From Opitutia bacterium (GTDB lineage: Bacteria; Verrucomicrobiota; Verrucomicrobiia; Opitutales; UBA953), in NCBI GenBank assembly GCA_003569245.1, contig BGOM01000021.1, positions 1 through 64,000 on the forward strand: 64,000 bases of DNA. The letters are read 5' to 3'. The notes below the pieces were generated by a model. That model made no database searches. It was not told the DNA's origin and saw nothing but the letters and a program-made list of their open reading frames with translations. Numbering within the stretch: position 1 is the stretch's first letter; every line of letters begins with the position of its first letter. The translations under genes and the position numbers were made by a program. Shown here piece after piece: positions 12,543-21,038 of the stretch.

Positions 12543-13802
12543 TCAGGAGCGGACCTGGCCTTGGCCCGTGATTTCGAACTTCCAGGTGGTCAATTCGCGG
12601 ATTCCCATGGGGCCGCGGGCGTGCAGCCGGTCGGTCGAGATACCCACCTCGGCCCCGAAGCCGAACTCCCCTCCGTCGGTGAACCGGGTGCTGGCGTTCC
12701 AATAGACGCAAGCGCTGTCTACCTGGGCCAGGAAGGACCGGGCGGCCGCCTCGTCCTCGGTCAGGATGGCGTCGGAGTGGTGCGAACCGCAGGTCTCGAT
12801 GTGCTCCACGGCCTCGGCGAGGTCGGCCACCACCTTCACGTTGAGGATCAGGGCGAGGTGCTCCGTCCGGAAGTCGGCCTCGGTGGCGGCGCGGGCGCCG
12901 GGCATGAGGGCGAGGGCGCGGGCATCCGCGCGGACCTCGGTCCGCTGCGCCGCGAGGGCGGCGGCCAGGCCGGGCAGGAAGGTCGGCGCGATCGCGGCGT
13001 CGATGAGCACCGTCTCGGCCGCGTTGCAGGCGCTGGGGCGCTGGCACTTGGCGTTGACGATGATCGGCAGCGCCTTGGCCAGGTCGGCGCGCGCGTGCAC
13101 GTAGACGTGGCAGATGCCCGCGTCGTGCTTGATGACGGGGACCTTGGCGGAGTTGACGACGGCCTCGATGAGACCGGGGCCGCCGCGCGGCACGATGATG
13201 TCGACGATGCCCCGGAGCGAGCCGAGGGCCGGCACGGCCTCGCGGTCGGTGAAGGGCAGGAGCGTCACGCCCTCGGCGGGCAGGCCGGCGGCGCGCAGGC
13301 CGGCGCCGAAGGCGCGCGCGAGGGCGAGGTTGGTGCGGAGCGCCTCGCTGCCGCCGCGGAGCACGCAGCCGTTGCCGGACTTGAGGCAGAGCGCGGCGGC
13401 GTCGACCGTGACGTTGGGGCGCGACTCGAAGATGATGGCGACGAGCCCGATGGGCACGCGGCGACGGACGATCCGCAGGCCGTTCGGGCGCGTCCAGTCC
13501 TCGGTGACCTCGCCGACCGGATCGGGGAGCTTGGCCACGTCCTCGCAGGCGACGGCGATGGCCTCGAGGCGGGCGTGGTCGAGGCGTAACCGGTCGACCA
13601 TGGCCTCGCCCAGGCCTTTGGCACGGGCCAGGGCGAGGTCCTCGGCGTTAGCCGCGAGGATCGCGGCCTCGTCGGCCCGCAAGGCGGCGGCGGCGGCGCG
13701 GAGGGCCTGGTCGCGGACCGCGGCGGGGGCGAGCGCCAGGGCGCGGGAGGCCTGCTTCGCCGCCCGGGCGAGGGCGGTCACGCGCGCGAACAGGTCGCTC
13801 AT
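12543..13802 (-). CDS. proA: Glutamate-5-semialdehyde dehydrogenase (gamma-glutamyl phosphate reductase)
   Basis: PIGLVAIIFESRPNVTVDAAALCLKSGNGCVLRGGSEA, CHVYVHARADLAKA, AKCQRPSACNAAETVLI, GPMGIRELTTWKF. Confidence 0.96.
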   Translation of the reverse strand: MSDLFARVTALARAAKQASRALALAPAAVRDQALRAAAAALRADEAAILAANAEDLALARAKGLGEAMVDRLRLDHARLEAIAVACEDVAKLPDPVGEVTEDWTRPNGLRIVRRRVPIGLVAIIFESRPNVTVDAAALCLKSGNGCVLRGGSEALRTNLALARAFGAGLRAAGLPAEGVTLLPFTDREAVPALGSLRGIVDIIVPRGGPGLIEAVVNSAKVPVIKHDAGICHVYVHARADLAKALPIIVNAKCQRPSACNAAETVLIDAAIAPTFLPGLAAALAAQRTEVRADARALALMPGARAATEADFRTEHLALILNVKVVADLAEAVEHIETCGSHHSDAILTEDEAAARSFLAQVDSACVYWNASTRFTDGGEFGFGAEVGISTDRLHARGPMGIRELTTWKFEITGQGQVRS

Positions 13803-14563
13803 CGCAGGGAGAAGCGGGTGCCGAGCTTCTTGCCGGCGGCGAGCTCGAGCAGCACCTGCGGCCGGCGGCCGTGGGCGATGACCGTGTCGACGCCGCCCTC
13901 GGCGGCGATCTCCGCCGCCTGCAGCTTGGTCACCATGCCGCCGACGTTACGCTCGGAGCCGGCGCCGCCCGCGAGGCCGCGGATGGCGTCGTCGAGCTTG
14001 GTCACCTTCGGGATGCGGTCACCCGTGCCGTCGGACTTGGTCATGAGGCCGTCGACGCCGGACAGGATCACCAGCAGGTCCGCGCCCACCAGCGCCGCGA
14101 CGTGCGCGGAGAGCCGGTCGTTGTCGCCCACGCGGATCTCCTCGTCGGCGATGGCGTCGTTCTCGTTGATGATCGGGACGAAGCGCTTCCGCTTGAGCAG
14201 GAGGTCGAGGGTCGCGCGGGCGTTGCGCGTGCAGGCGCGGCTGTCGAGATCCCAGTAGGTGAGGAGCATCTGCGAGCCCAGGAGACCGTGGCGGGCGAAG
14301 TGGCGGCCGTAGACCGACATCAGCTCGGGCTGGCCGACGGTGGCGCAGGCCTGCAGCTCGCGGGCGTCCTTCGGGCGCTTCTCCAGGCCCATGGCGGTCA
14401 TGCCGGCGGCGACGGCCCCGGAGGAGACGATGACCACCTCGATGCCGCGCTTCATGAGGCCGGCGACCTGGTCGGCGATGCGGCCGATCTGGACGCGGTC
14501 GACCTTGCCGTCCTGGCGCGTGAGGAGACCGGAACCCAGTTTGATGACCCAGCGTTTCGACAT
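13799..14563 (-). CDS. proB: Glutamate 5-kinase (short form, no PUA domain)
   Basis: VIKLGSGLLT, VSSGAVAAGMTAMGL, ACATVGQPELM, PIINENDAIADEEIRVGDNDRLSAHVAALVGADLLVILSGVDGL; 4-nt overlap with proA. Confidence 0.95.
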   Translation of the reverse strand: MSKRWVIKLGSGLLTRQDGKVDRVQIGRIADQVAGLMKRGIEVVIVSSGAVAAGMTAMGLEKRPKDARELQACATVGQPELMSVYGRHFARHGLLGSQMLLTYWDLDSRACTRNARATLDLLLKRKRFVPIINENDAIADEEIRVGDNDRLSAHVAALVGADLLVILSGVDGLMTKSDGTGDRIPKVTKLDDAIRGLAGGAGSERNVGGMVTKLQAAEIAAEGGVDTVIAHGRRPQVLLELAAGKKLGTRFSLR

Positions 14564-14616
14564 GAGTGGAAAGGGGAAACCTAGCGGAGGGAGTCCGCCG
14601 TTGTCCAGCGTCAGAG

Positions 14617-15657
14617 TTAGGCCGGGCTTCCGGGCGGGCGCAGGCCGACGGCCAGCCAGCCTTTCTCGGTCAGGACGCGTCCCTGCGGGGTGCGGGTCAC
14701 GTAACCCTCCTGCACGAGGAACGGCTCATGGACCTCCTCGAGCGTATGGGCGTCTTCGCCGATGGCGGCGCCGATGCTGCCCAGTCCGACGGGTCCGCCC
14801 GCGTGCTTCTCGGCCATCGCCCGGAGGAAGCGGTGGTCCATGTCGTCGAGACCGTGCCGGTCGATCTCGAGGAGCTCGAGGGCGGCGGCGACGACGGCGC
14901 GGTCCGCCTTCCCGTCGGCGCGCTCGAGCGCGTAGTCGCGGGTGAAGCGCAGCAGGTTGTTGACGATGCGGGGCGTGCCGCGGGCGCGGTGGGCGACCTC
15001 CGCGGCGCCGCCCGCGTCGAGGTCCAGGCCGAGGAGCCCGGCGTTGCGGCCGACGATGCTCAGCAGCTGTTCGCGCGTGTAGTAGTCGAGGCGCGTCTGG
15101 AGGGTGAAGCGGCTGCGCAGCGGCGCGGTGAGCAGGCCGGTGCGCGTGGTCGCGCCGACCAGCGTGAACTTCGGCAGGTCGAGCCGGACGGAACGCGCGT
15201 TCGGCCCCTGGTCGATCATGATGTCGATGCGGAAGTCCTCCATCGCGGAGTACAGGAACTCCTCGACCGTCTTCGGGATGCGGTGGATCTCGTCGATGAA
15301 GAGCAGTTCGCCTTCCTGCAGGCTGGTGAGCAGGCCGGCGAGGTCGGAGGCCTTCTCGACGACCGGACCCGAGGTGACGCGGATGGGCCGGCCCATCTCC
15401 TCGGCGAGGATCATGGCCAGCGTCGTCTTGCCGAGGCCGGGCGGGCCGTGGAGCAGGATGTGGTCGAGCGTGCGGCCTTCGCGGCGGGCCGCGCCGATCA
15501 TCACGCGCAGGCGTTCGACCGTGCGCGGCTGGCCCACGAAGTCGGCGAGCCGCGGCGGCCGCAGGCCGGCGTCGAGCGCCCGGTCAGGCCGGGCCACGCC
15601 GTCCTTGCCTCCGCTCGGCGGAGTCGGTTCATCGGCGGGTCGCTGGGCTCGGGCCAT
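14617..15657 (-). CDS. ruvB: Holliday junction branch migration helicase RuvB
   Basis: RPPRLADFVGQ..ILLHGPPGLGKTTLAMILAEEM..LLFIDEIHRIPKTVEEFLYSAMEDF..GATTRTGLLTAPLRSRF. Confidence 0.97.
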   Translation of the reverse strand: MARAQRPADEPTPPSGGKDGVARPDRALDAGLRPPRLADFVGQPRTVERLRVMIGAARREGRTLDHILLHGPPGLGKTTLAMILAEEMGRPIRVTSGPVVEKASDLAGLLTSLQEGELLFIDEIHRIPKTVEEFLYSAMEDFRIDIMIDQGPNARSVRLDLPKFTLVGATTRTGLLTAPLRSRFTLQTRLDYYTREQLLSIVGRNAGLLGLDLDAGGAAEVAHRARGTPRIVNNLLRFTRDYALERADGKADRAVVAAALELLEIDRHGLDDMDHRFLRAMAEKHAGGPVGLGSIGAAIGEDAHTLEEVHEPFLVQEGYVTRTPQGRVLTEKGWLAVGLRPPGSPA

Positions 15658-15694
15658 ACGCCCACCGTGCGGAGTCGGCGGGTCTTGGCAACAT

Positions 15695-16987
15695 TCAGTC
15701 CTCGGCGAACCCCTTCGGCAGGTCGGCGGCCGGGCGGCGCGCGACGTCGGCGCCGAGGGCCCGCAGGCGCTCCTCGAAGCGTTCGTACCCGCGGTCGAGG
15801 TGGTAGAGCCGTTGGACCCAGGTCTCTCCCTGGGCGGCGAGCGCGGCGAGGATCAGGGCGGCCGAGGCTCGCAGGTCGGAGGCCATCACGGGCGCGCCGG
15901 AGAGCGGTTTGCCGCCGTGCACGCTGGCGACCGCGCCTTCGACGGCGATATCGGCGCCCATGCGCTGGAGTTCCGCGGCGTGCATGAAGCGGGCCGGGTA
16001 GACCTTCTCGGTGAAGGTGCTGCGGGCCGGCACGAGCAGCTGCAGGGCCATGAACTGCGCCTGCAGGTCCGTCGGGAAACCGGGATGGGGCGCGGTCACG
16101 ATGTCGACCGGCCGGGTCGGCCGGCCATGGGCGCGGATGAAGCCCGGGCCGGTCTCGACGGACACGCCCGCCTCGCGGAGCTTGCCGAGGAAGGCCTCGA
16201 GGTGCGCGGGCTCGGCGCCCTGGACGGTGACGTCGCCGCCGGTGATGGCGCCGGCGACGAGGTAGGTGCCGACCTCGATACGGTCCGGGATGATGGTGTG
16301 GTCGCAGCCGCGGAGCCGCGCGACGCCTTCCACGACGATCGTGGAGGTGCCTTGGCCCGAGATGCGGGCGCCCATCTTGGTGAGCAACGCGCAGAGGTCG
16401 ACGACCTCGGGTTCGCGGGCGGCGGTGAGGATGCGGGTGACGCCGGGCGTGAGCGTCGCGGCCATCACGAGGTTGGCGGTGCCGAGCACGGTGCTGCCCA
16501 TCGGGCCGCCCATGTCGACGTCGGTGCCGCCGGCGGCCGCGGCGTCGACGCGCACCAGGCCGCCTTCGGAGGTCACCGCGCAGCCGAGCGTCTCGAGCCC
16601 GCGCAGGTGGAGGTCGATCGGGCGCGGCCCGATGACGCAGCCGCCGGGGATCGCCATCTCGGCCCGCCGCAGCCGGCCGACGAGCGCGCCGAGCAGGCAG
16701 ACGGAGGCCCGCATCTTGCGGACGAGGTCGTAGGGCGTCCGGTGGGTGAGCGCGGCCGCGCGGATCACCCAGGTGCCCGGCGCGGGCTGCGCGACCTCGG
16801 CGCCTTGGTGGCGGAGGATCTCCGCCATGAAGCGGACGTCGCTGAGGTCGGGCACGCCGCGCAGCGTGACGACCTCCTCCGTGAGCAGCGCGGCGGCGAG
16901 GATCGGCAGCGCGGCGTTCTTCGCGCCCGCGGCGCGGACGACGCCCCGCAGGACCGGGCCGCCGTGGATGTGCGCGACTTCCAGCAT
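15695..16987 (-). CDS. murA: UDP-N-acetylglucosamine 1-carboxyvinyltransferase
   Basis: GAKNAALPILAAALLTEEV, RKMRASVCLLGALVGRLRRAEMAIPGGCVIGPRPIDLHL, GFPTDLQAQFMAL; active-site Cys loop region. Confidence 0.96.
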   Translation of the reverse strand: MLEVAHIHGGPVLRGVVRAAGAKNAALPILAAALLTEEVVTLRGVPDLSDVRFMAEILRHQGAEVAQPAPGTWVIRAAALTHRTPYDLVRKMRASVCLLGALVGRLRRAEMAIPGGCVIGPRPIDLHLRGLETLGCAVTSEGGLVRVDAAAAGGTDVDMGGPMGSTVLGTANLVMAATLTPGVTRILTAAREPEVVDLCALLTKMGARISGQGTSTIVVEGVARLRGCDHTIIPDRIEVGTYLVAGAITGGDVTVQGAEPAHLEAFLGKLREAGVSVETGPGFIRAHGRPTRPVDIVTAPHPGFPTDLQAQFMALQLLVPARSTFTEKVYPARFMHAAELQRMGADIAVEGAVASVHGGKPLSGAPVMASDLRASAALILAALAAQGETWVQRLYHLDRGYERFEERLRALGADVARRPAADLPKGFAED

Positions 16988-17001
16988 GTCCGGAAAAGAA
17001 G

Positions 17002-17025
17002 CGGGGGCGCCGGTCGGCGCCCCCG
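17002..17025 (-). terminator. Hairpin terminator downstream of the Arg/Gly-rich protein gene
   Basis: CGGGGGCGCC-GACC-GGCGCCCCCG followed by CTTCTTTT on the minus strand. Confidence 0.55.
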
Positions 17026-17031
17026 TCTGGT

Positions 17032-17952
17032 TCAGCCTTCGCGCGGGCCGTTGCGATCGCCGCGGGGGCCGCGGGAGTCGCCGCGTCCGCCACGGTGGCC
17101 ACCCCGGTCGCCGCCGCGTCCGCCGCGGAAGTCGCCGCGGCCACGGCCGCCGCGCTGACCACGGTCGCCGCGGTCATGGCGTTCGCCGCGGTGTTCGCCG
17201 CGGGGCGGGTGGGCGGGACGTTCCGCCGGCACGAAGACGGCCTTGTCGGGGATGCCGAACAGGGAGGCGAGCTTGCGCTTCACCGTCGCCCAGAAGCCGA
17301 TGGGGGCCTGGACGGGGATCACGACGGGCTCGATCTGGATGCGCGGGCGTTCCTCGCGGCGCGGGCGATCCTCGCGACGAGGGCGGTCGCCGTGCGGCGC
17401 GCCTTCCTGGCGGGGTTCACGGGGCTCGCGCGGTTCGCGGCGTTCGCGGGGCTCGCGACGCGGGCGACCTTCGAAGGCGCTGCCGTCCGACGGGATGCCG
17501 GGCTGGCGGCCTTCGGTCGCCGGGGCGCCTTCGGCCTGCTCCGCACGCGGCTCGCGCGGTTCGCGGCGTTCGCGGGGCTCCCGACGTTCGCGCGGTTCGC
17601 GGTGCGAGGCGCTCGGCTGCTTGGCGCGGTCGCCGGACAGCGACTCGGTGAGCTCGGCCGGATTTTCCACGACGCCGATGGTCGGGCGGGAGGCCTGGCC
17701 GGGAGCGGTCGGGGCGCCGCCACGGGGCGTGCCACGGCGACCGAACTGCTTCGGCGGCAGGATCGTGCCGGGGGCGGCGGCGGGTTCGTTGGTGGCACCG
17801 ATGACGGACAGGGGAGGAAGTTCCGCATGGGCGGACTCCAGCTTGGCTTCACGGATGCTCGGGGTGGGGGTGCGGACTTCGTTGGTGACCGCGTCCGCGG
17901 CGGTCTGGTGGGAGGAGACTGGCTCCTGGCCCGGGTTTTCTTCTTGGCTCAT
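17032..17952 (-). CDS. Low-complexity Arg/Glu/Pro- and Arg/Gly-rich (RGG-like) protein, putative nucleic-acid-binding
   Basis: REPRERREPRERREPREPR repeats, a central IGFWATVKRKLASLFGIPDKAVFVPAERP segment, and an RGG/RGD tail (RGGRGRGDFRGGRGGDRGGHRGGRGD). Start MSQEENPG chosen; the frame is open further upstream. Confidence 0.7.
   Translation of the reverse strand: MSQEENPGQEPVSSHQTAADAVTNEVRTPTPSIREAKLESAHAELPPLSVIGATNEPAAAPGTILPPKQFGRRGTPRGGAPTAPGQASRPTIGVVENPAELTESLSGDRAKQPSASHREPRERREPRERREPREPRAEQAEGAPATEGRQPGIPSDGSAFEGRPRREPRERREPREPREPRQEGAPHGDRPRREDRPRREERPRIQIEPVVIPVQAPIGFWATVKRKLASLFGIPDKAVFVPAERPAHPPRGEHRGERHDRGDRGQRGGRGRGDFRGGRGGDRGGHRGGRGDSRGPRGDRNGPREG
17423..17580. repeat. Exact 32-bp direct repeat inside the Arg-rich CDS (copies 17423-17454 and 17549-17580)
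   Basis: ggctcgcgcggttcgcggcgttcgcggggctc occurs at both places. Confidence 0.9.
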
Positions 17953-18147
17953 GTTTCTGTGGTTGGGGCGGCCTTCGTTTGGGCCGACCGGTGGATGCGG
18001 CGCCTCCGGAGTGGGGGCGTGCCGCGGTGGTTCGGGCTCTTTAGGAATGGAGGACGATCCTCCAAGGGCACCGAGGGACCCCGGGTCGGGGACCCGGGGA
18101 GAGTTGTGAATAAGTTGATACGAACCGCTTAACAACAAGAAACCACC

Positions 18148-19617
18148 TCACCGGGCCTCTTCGGTGAACCTTTGTTCACGAATGAGCAGGATTTTCACCG
18201 TTCCCGGGTAGGAAAGCTTCTCCTCGACGCTCTGGCGGATCCGGCGGGTCAGCTCGGCGGCGGCGGTCTCGTCCACCTTGCCCGGGTCGACGATGACGCG
18301 GAGCTCGCGGCCGGACTGGAAGGCGAACGCCTCCTGCACGCCGTCGAAGGAGCGGGCGATCTCCTCCAGCCCGCGGGCGCGCTGCACGAAGCTTTCGAGG
18401 GTCGAGGCGCGGGCGCCGGGGCGGGAGCCCGAGGCGCCGTCCGCGATGATGACCAGCGGCGCGTAGAGGCTCTCGGCTTCCACCTCGCGGTGGTGGGCGG
18501 CGACGGCGTTCACGACGCGCGGGTCCTCGCCCAGCCGCCGGAGGAGCGCGGCGCCCGCGAGCGCGTGGCTGCCGCCGGCCTCGGCTTCGATGGCCTTGCC
18601 GAGGTCGTGCAGCAGGCCGGCCCGTTTGGCCGGGATCGGGTCGATGCCGATCTCCGCGGCGAGCATCGCGCACAGCTGCGCGACCTCGACGGAGTGGGCG
18701 AGGGTGTTCTGGTTGGCGGAAAGGCGGAAATGCAGGCGGCCGAGCAATTCCTCGACGGCCTCGTCCATCGGCGGCAGCCCGAGCCCGCGCACCGCGTCGC
18801 GGCCCAGCCGGCGGGCCTGCTTCACCACCTCGTCGGCGGCGGTGCGGACATTGTCCTCGATGAGCGTCGGGGTGATCCGGCCGTCCTTCACGATGCGTTC
18901 CAGCGCGATGCGCGCGACCTCGCGCCGCACCGGGTCGAAGCACGAGACCAGCACCTGGCCGGGCGTGTCGTCGATCAGCAGCGTGGCGCCGGTCGTCTGT
19001 TCGAACGTGCGGATGTTACGGCCCTCGCGGCCCACGATGCGTCCCTTCATCTCCTCGTTCGGGAGGAAAACCAGCACGGAGGTGGCGTCCTGCGTCGTCT
19101 GCGTGGTCAGCCGCTGCATCGCGGAGAGCAGCTTGCGCCTGGCCTCGTCGGCGACCTCCTGCTCGGTCTGGTCCAGCAGCTCGTGGCGCAGCCGACGGAC
19201 CTCCTCGCCCAATTCCCGCCGCAGGGTCTCGATCGTCAACGCGCGCGCCTGCTCGGCCGTCAGTCCCGCCAGGCGTTGGAGTTCGGAGGTCAGTCGCTCG
19301 CGCTCGCGGGCGGCTTCCGCGTGCAGGGCCTCCGTCGCCTTGGTCCGGTCCGCGGCCTCGCTCGCCAGGCGGTCGGCCAGGCGCTTCTCGTCCTCGGCCT
19401 CGGCCCGGAGCTCCGCGGCCTCCAGCGCGGCCTCGCGCCGGGCCAGTTCGACCTCCGCCCGGAGCTTGGCCTCGCGCAGCGCCCCGCGGCTGTTCTCGTG
19501 CCATTTGGCGATGGCGTAGGCCGCGATCGCCCCGCAGGAGAACGTCACGGCGGCGATGAAGCTTTGGTCGGCGGCGGCCGGCATGGTGCGGGCGGGCCCG
19601 GGAGGCCCGGGCGTCAC
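18148..19617 (-). CDS. rny: Ribonuclease Y
   Basis: N-terminal TM, coiled coil, KH-like EEMKGRIVGREGRNIRTFEQTTGATLLIDDTP, HD domain LLHDLGKA, C-terminal RVIVDPGKVDE. Confidence 0.95.
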   Translation of the reverse strand: MTPGPPGPARTMPAAADQSFIAAVTFSCGAIAAYAIAKWHENSRGALREAKLRAEVELARREAALEAAELRAEAEDEKRLADRLASEAADRTKATEALHAEAARERERLTSELQRLAGLTAEQARALTIETLRRELGEEVRRLRHELLDQTEQEVADEARRKLLSAMQRLTTQTTQDATSVLVFLPNEEMKGRIVGREGRNIRTFEQTTGATLLIDDTPGQVLVSCFDPVRREVARIALERIVKDGRITPTLIEDNVRTAADEVVKQARRLGRDAVRGLGLPPMDEAVEELLGRLHFRLSANQNTLAHSVEVAQLCAMLAAEIGIDPIPAKRAGLLHDLGKAIEAEAGGSHALAGAALLRRLGEDPRVVNAVAAHHREVEAESLYAPLVIIADGASGSRPGARASTLESFVQRARGLEEIARSFDGVQEAFAFQSGRELRVIVDPGKVDETAAAELTRRIRQSVEEKLSYPGTVKILLIREQRFTEEAR

Positions 19618-19699
19618 GCTTGCCCGAACCGCCTTGGTCGCAAGCCCTTTCGGGAGGTTCGCCTTGCTTCAGCGGGGCTTTCCGTGGTTGTCTGGCGGC

Positions 19700-21034
19700 A
19701 TGTCCACCCGCTTCGACGATGAGCCGCCCGCGGCCGCGCTGTGGTGGGATAAGTTCGTCAACTTCGCCTGGCGCACGGACTGGACCCAGGTCGTGCTGAT
19801 CCTCGGCCTCAGCGCCTTGGGCGTCCTCGCCATCTGGTCGGCCGGTGAGTTCCGGCAGAGCGGCTTCTGGCGCTCCCAGATCGTCTTCATCGCCATCGGT
19901 TGGGTCGCCTATTGGGTCGTCGCCTCCATCGACTACCGGGAGTTCCTCCGCCACGCCCGGCGCATCTACCTGGCCGGCGTGCTCCTGCTCCTGCCTGTCT
20001 CGGCCTGCGCCTTCCTCAAGACGGACCTGGGCGGCTTCATCCGGAGCATCAACGGCGCGCGGCGCTGGATGGATTTCGGGCCCTTTTCGATCCAGCCGTC
20101 GGAATTCGCGAAGGTCTCGGCGCTCGTCTTCATCGCCGCTTTGCTCGCCCGTTCCCCGATCGGGCCCTTCCGGGCCAGCTGGCGCACCGTCCTCAAGGTC
20201 GGGCTGGCCGCCGCGGCGCCGTTTGTCTTGATTTTTGTGCAGCCCGACCTAGGTTCTGCCCTCATCTACCTGCCGCTGTCATTTCTCCTCCTCTATGTCG
20301 CCGGCCTGACCTACAGGTTCTTCTTGGTGGCGGGGGTGGTTTCCCTCCTGTTGGGGGCTTTGGTGACGGTCGACCTCGTCGAGTATTCCTCGAAAGTCGT
20401 GGCCTACTCCCAGGAGCACAAGGAGGACAAGGATCCGGCCCGGGCCATCCGCGGCAAACACGAGGCGGAGGCCTGGTTCTTCCTGCTCAAGGATTACCAG
20501 CGCGAACGGATCATGTCCTTCGTCGCCCCGCAGGTCATCGACCCCAAGGGCCTCGGCGTCACCTGGAACGTGCGCCAGGCCAACATCGCGGTCGGCCGCG
20601 GCGGCCTGACCGGTCAGGGCGTCGGCAACGGCACCCAGGCCCGCTTCGGCTACCTCCCCGAGGCCGCCGCCCACAACGACTTCCTCTTTTCCGGGATGGC
20701 CGAGGAGATCGGCTTCACCGGTGCCCTCTCGGTGATCGTCGGTTTCGCCCTCCTGTTCTGGCGCGTCGTCCGCACCGCGGCCCGCGCCGCCGATCGTTTC
20801 GGTTCCCTCCTCGCCCTCGGCGCGGCCGCCATCCTCGGCACGCACGTCGTGGTCAACGTGGGGATGAACATCGACCTGATGCCCGTCACCGGGGTCCCCC
20901 TTCCTTTCCTCAGCTACGGAGGGTCTTTCGTGCTCAGCTGCTTCCTGCTCCTTGGATTAGTCCAGAGCGTCCACCGGCATTCGGCCGGCGGCGGCGAAGG
21001 CGGAGGTCCTCCGGCAACCGGCTTAACCGCCTGA
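19700..21034 (+). CDS. rodA: SEDS family peptidoglycan polymerase RodA/FtsW
   Basis: SINGARRWMDFGPFSIQPSEFAKVS, FVQPDLGSALIY, QANIAVGRGGLTGQGVGNGTQ, AHNDFLFSGMAEEIGF, GVPLPFLSYGGSF. Confidence 0.93.
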   Translation: MSTRFDDEPPAAALWWDKFVNFAWRTDWTQVVLILGLSALGVLAIWSAGEFRQSGFWRSQIVFIAIGWVAYWVVASIDYREFLRHARRIYLAGVLLLLPVSACAFLKTDLGGFIRSINGARRWMDFGPFSIQPSEFAKVSALVFIAALLARSPIGPFRASWRTVLKVGLAAAAPFVLIFVQPDLGSALIYLPLSFLLLYVAGLTYRFFLVAGVVSLLLGALVTVDLVEYSSKVVAYSQEHKEDKDPARAIRGKHEAEAWFFLLKDYQRERIMSFVAPQVIDPKGLGVTWNVRQANIAVGRGGLTGQGVGNGTQARFGYLPEAAAHNDFLFSGMAEEIGFTGALSVIVGFALLFWRVVRTAARAADRFGSLLALGAAAILGTHVVVNVGMNIDLMPVTGVPLPFLSYGGSFVLSCFLLLGLVQSVHRHSAGGGEGGGPPATGLTA

Positions 21035-21038
21035 CCCG

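Noticed and set aside
17400-17620. Repetitive GC-rich block considered as a CRISPR or tandem repeat array
   Set aside because: The repeats are imperfect, lack regular unique spacers, and translate in frame to the REPRERREPRE protein repeat.
18165-18181. GTGAAC-CTTT-GTTCAC inverted repeat as an operator
   Set aside because: It lies within the 3' coding end of rny, with no promoter nearby to regulate; probably chance.
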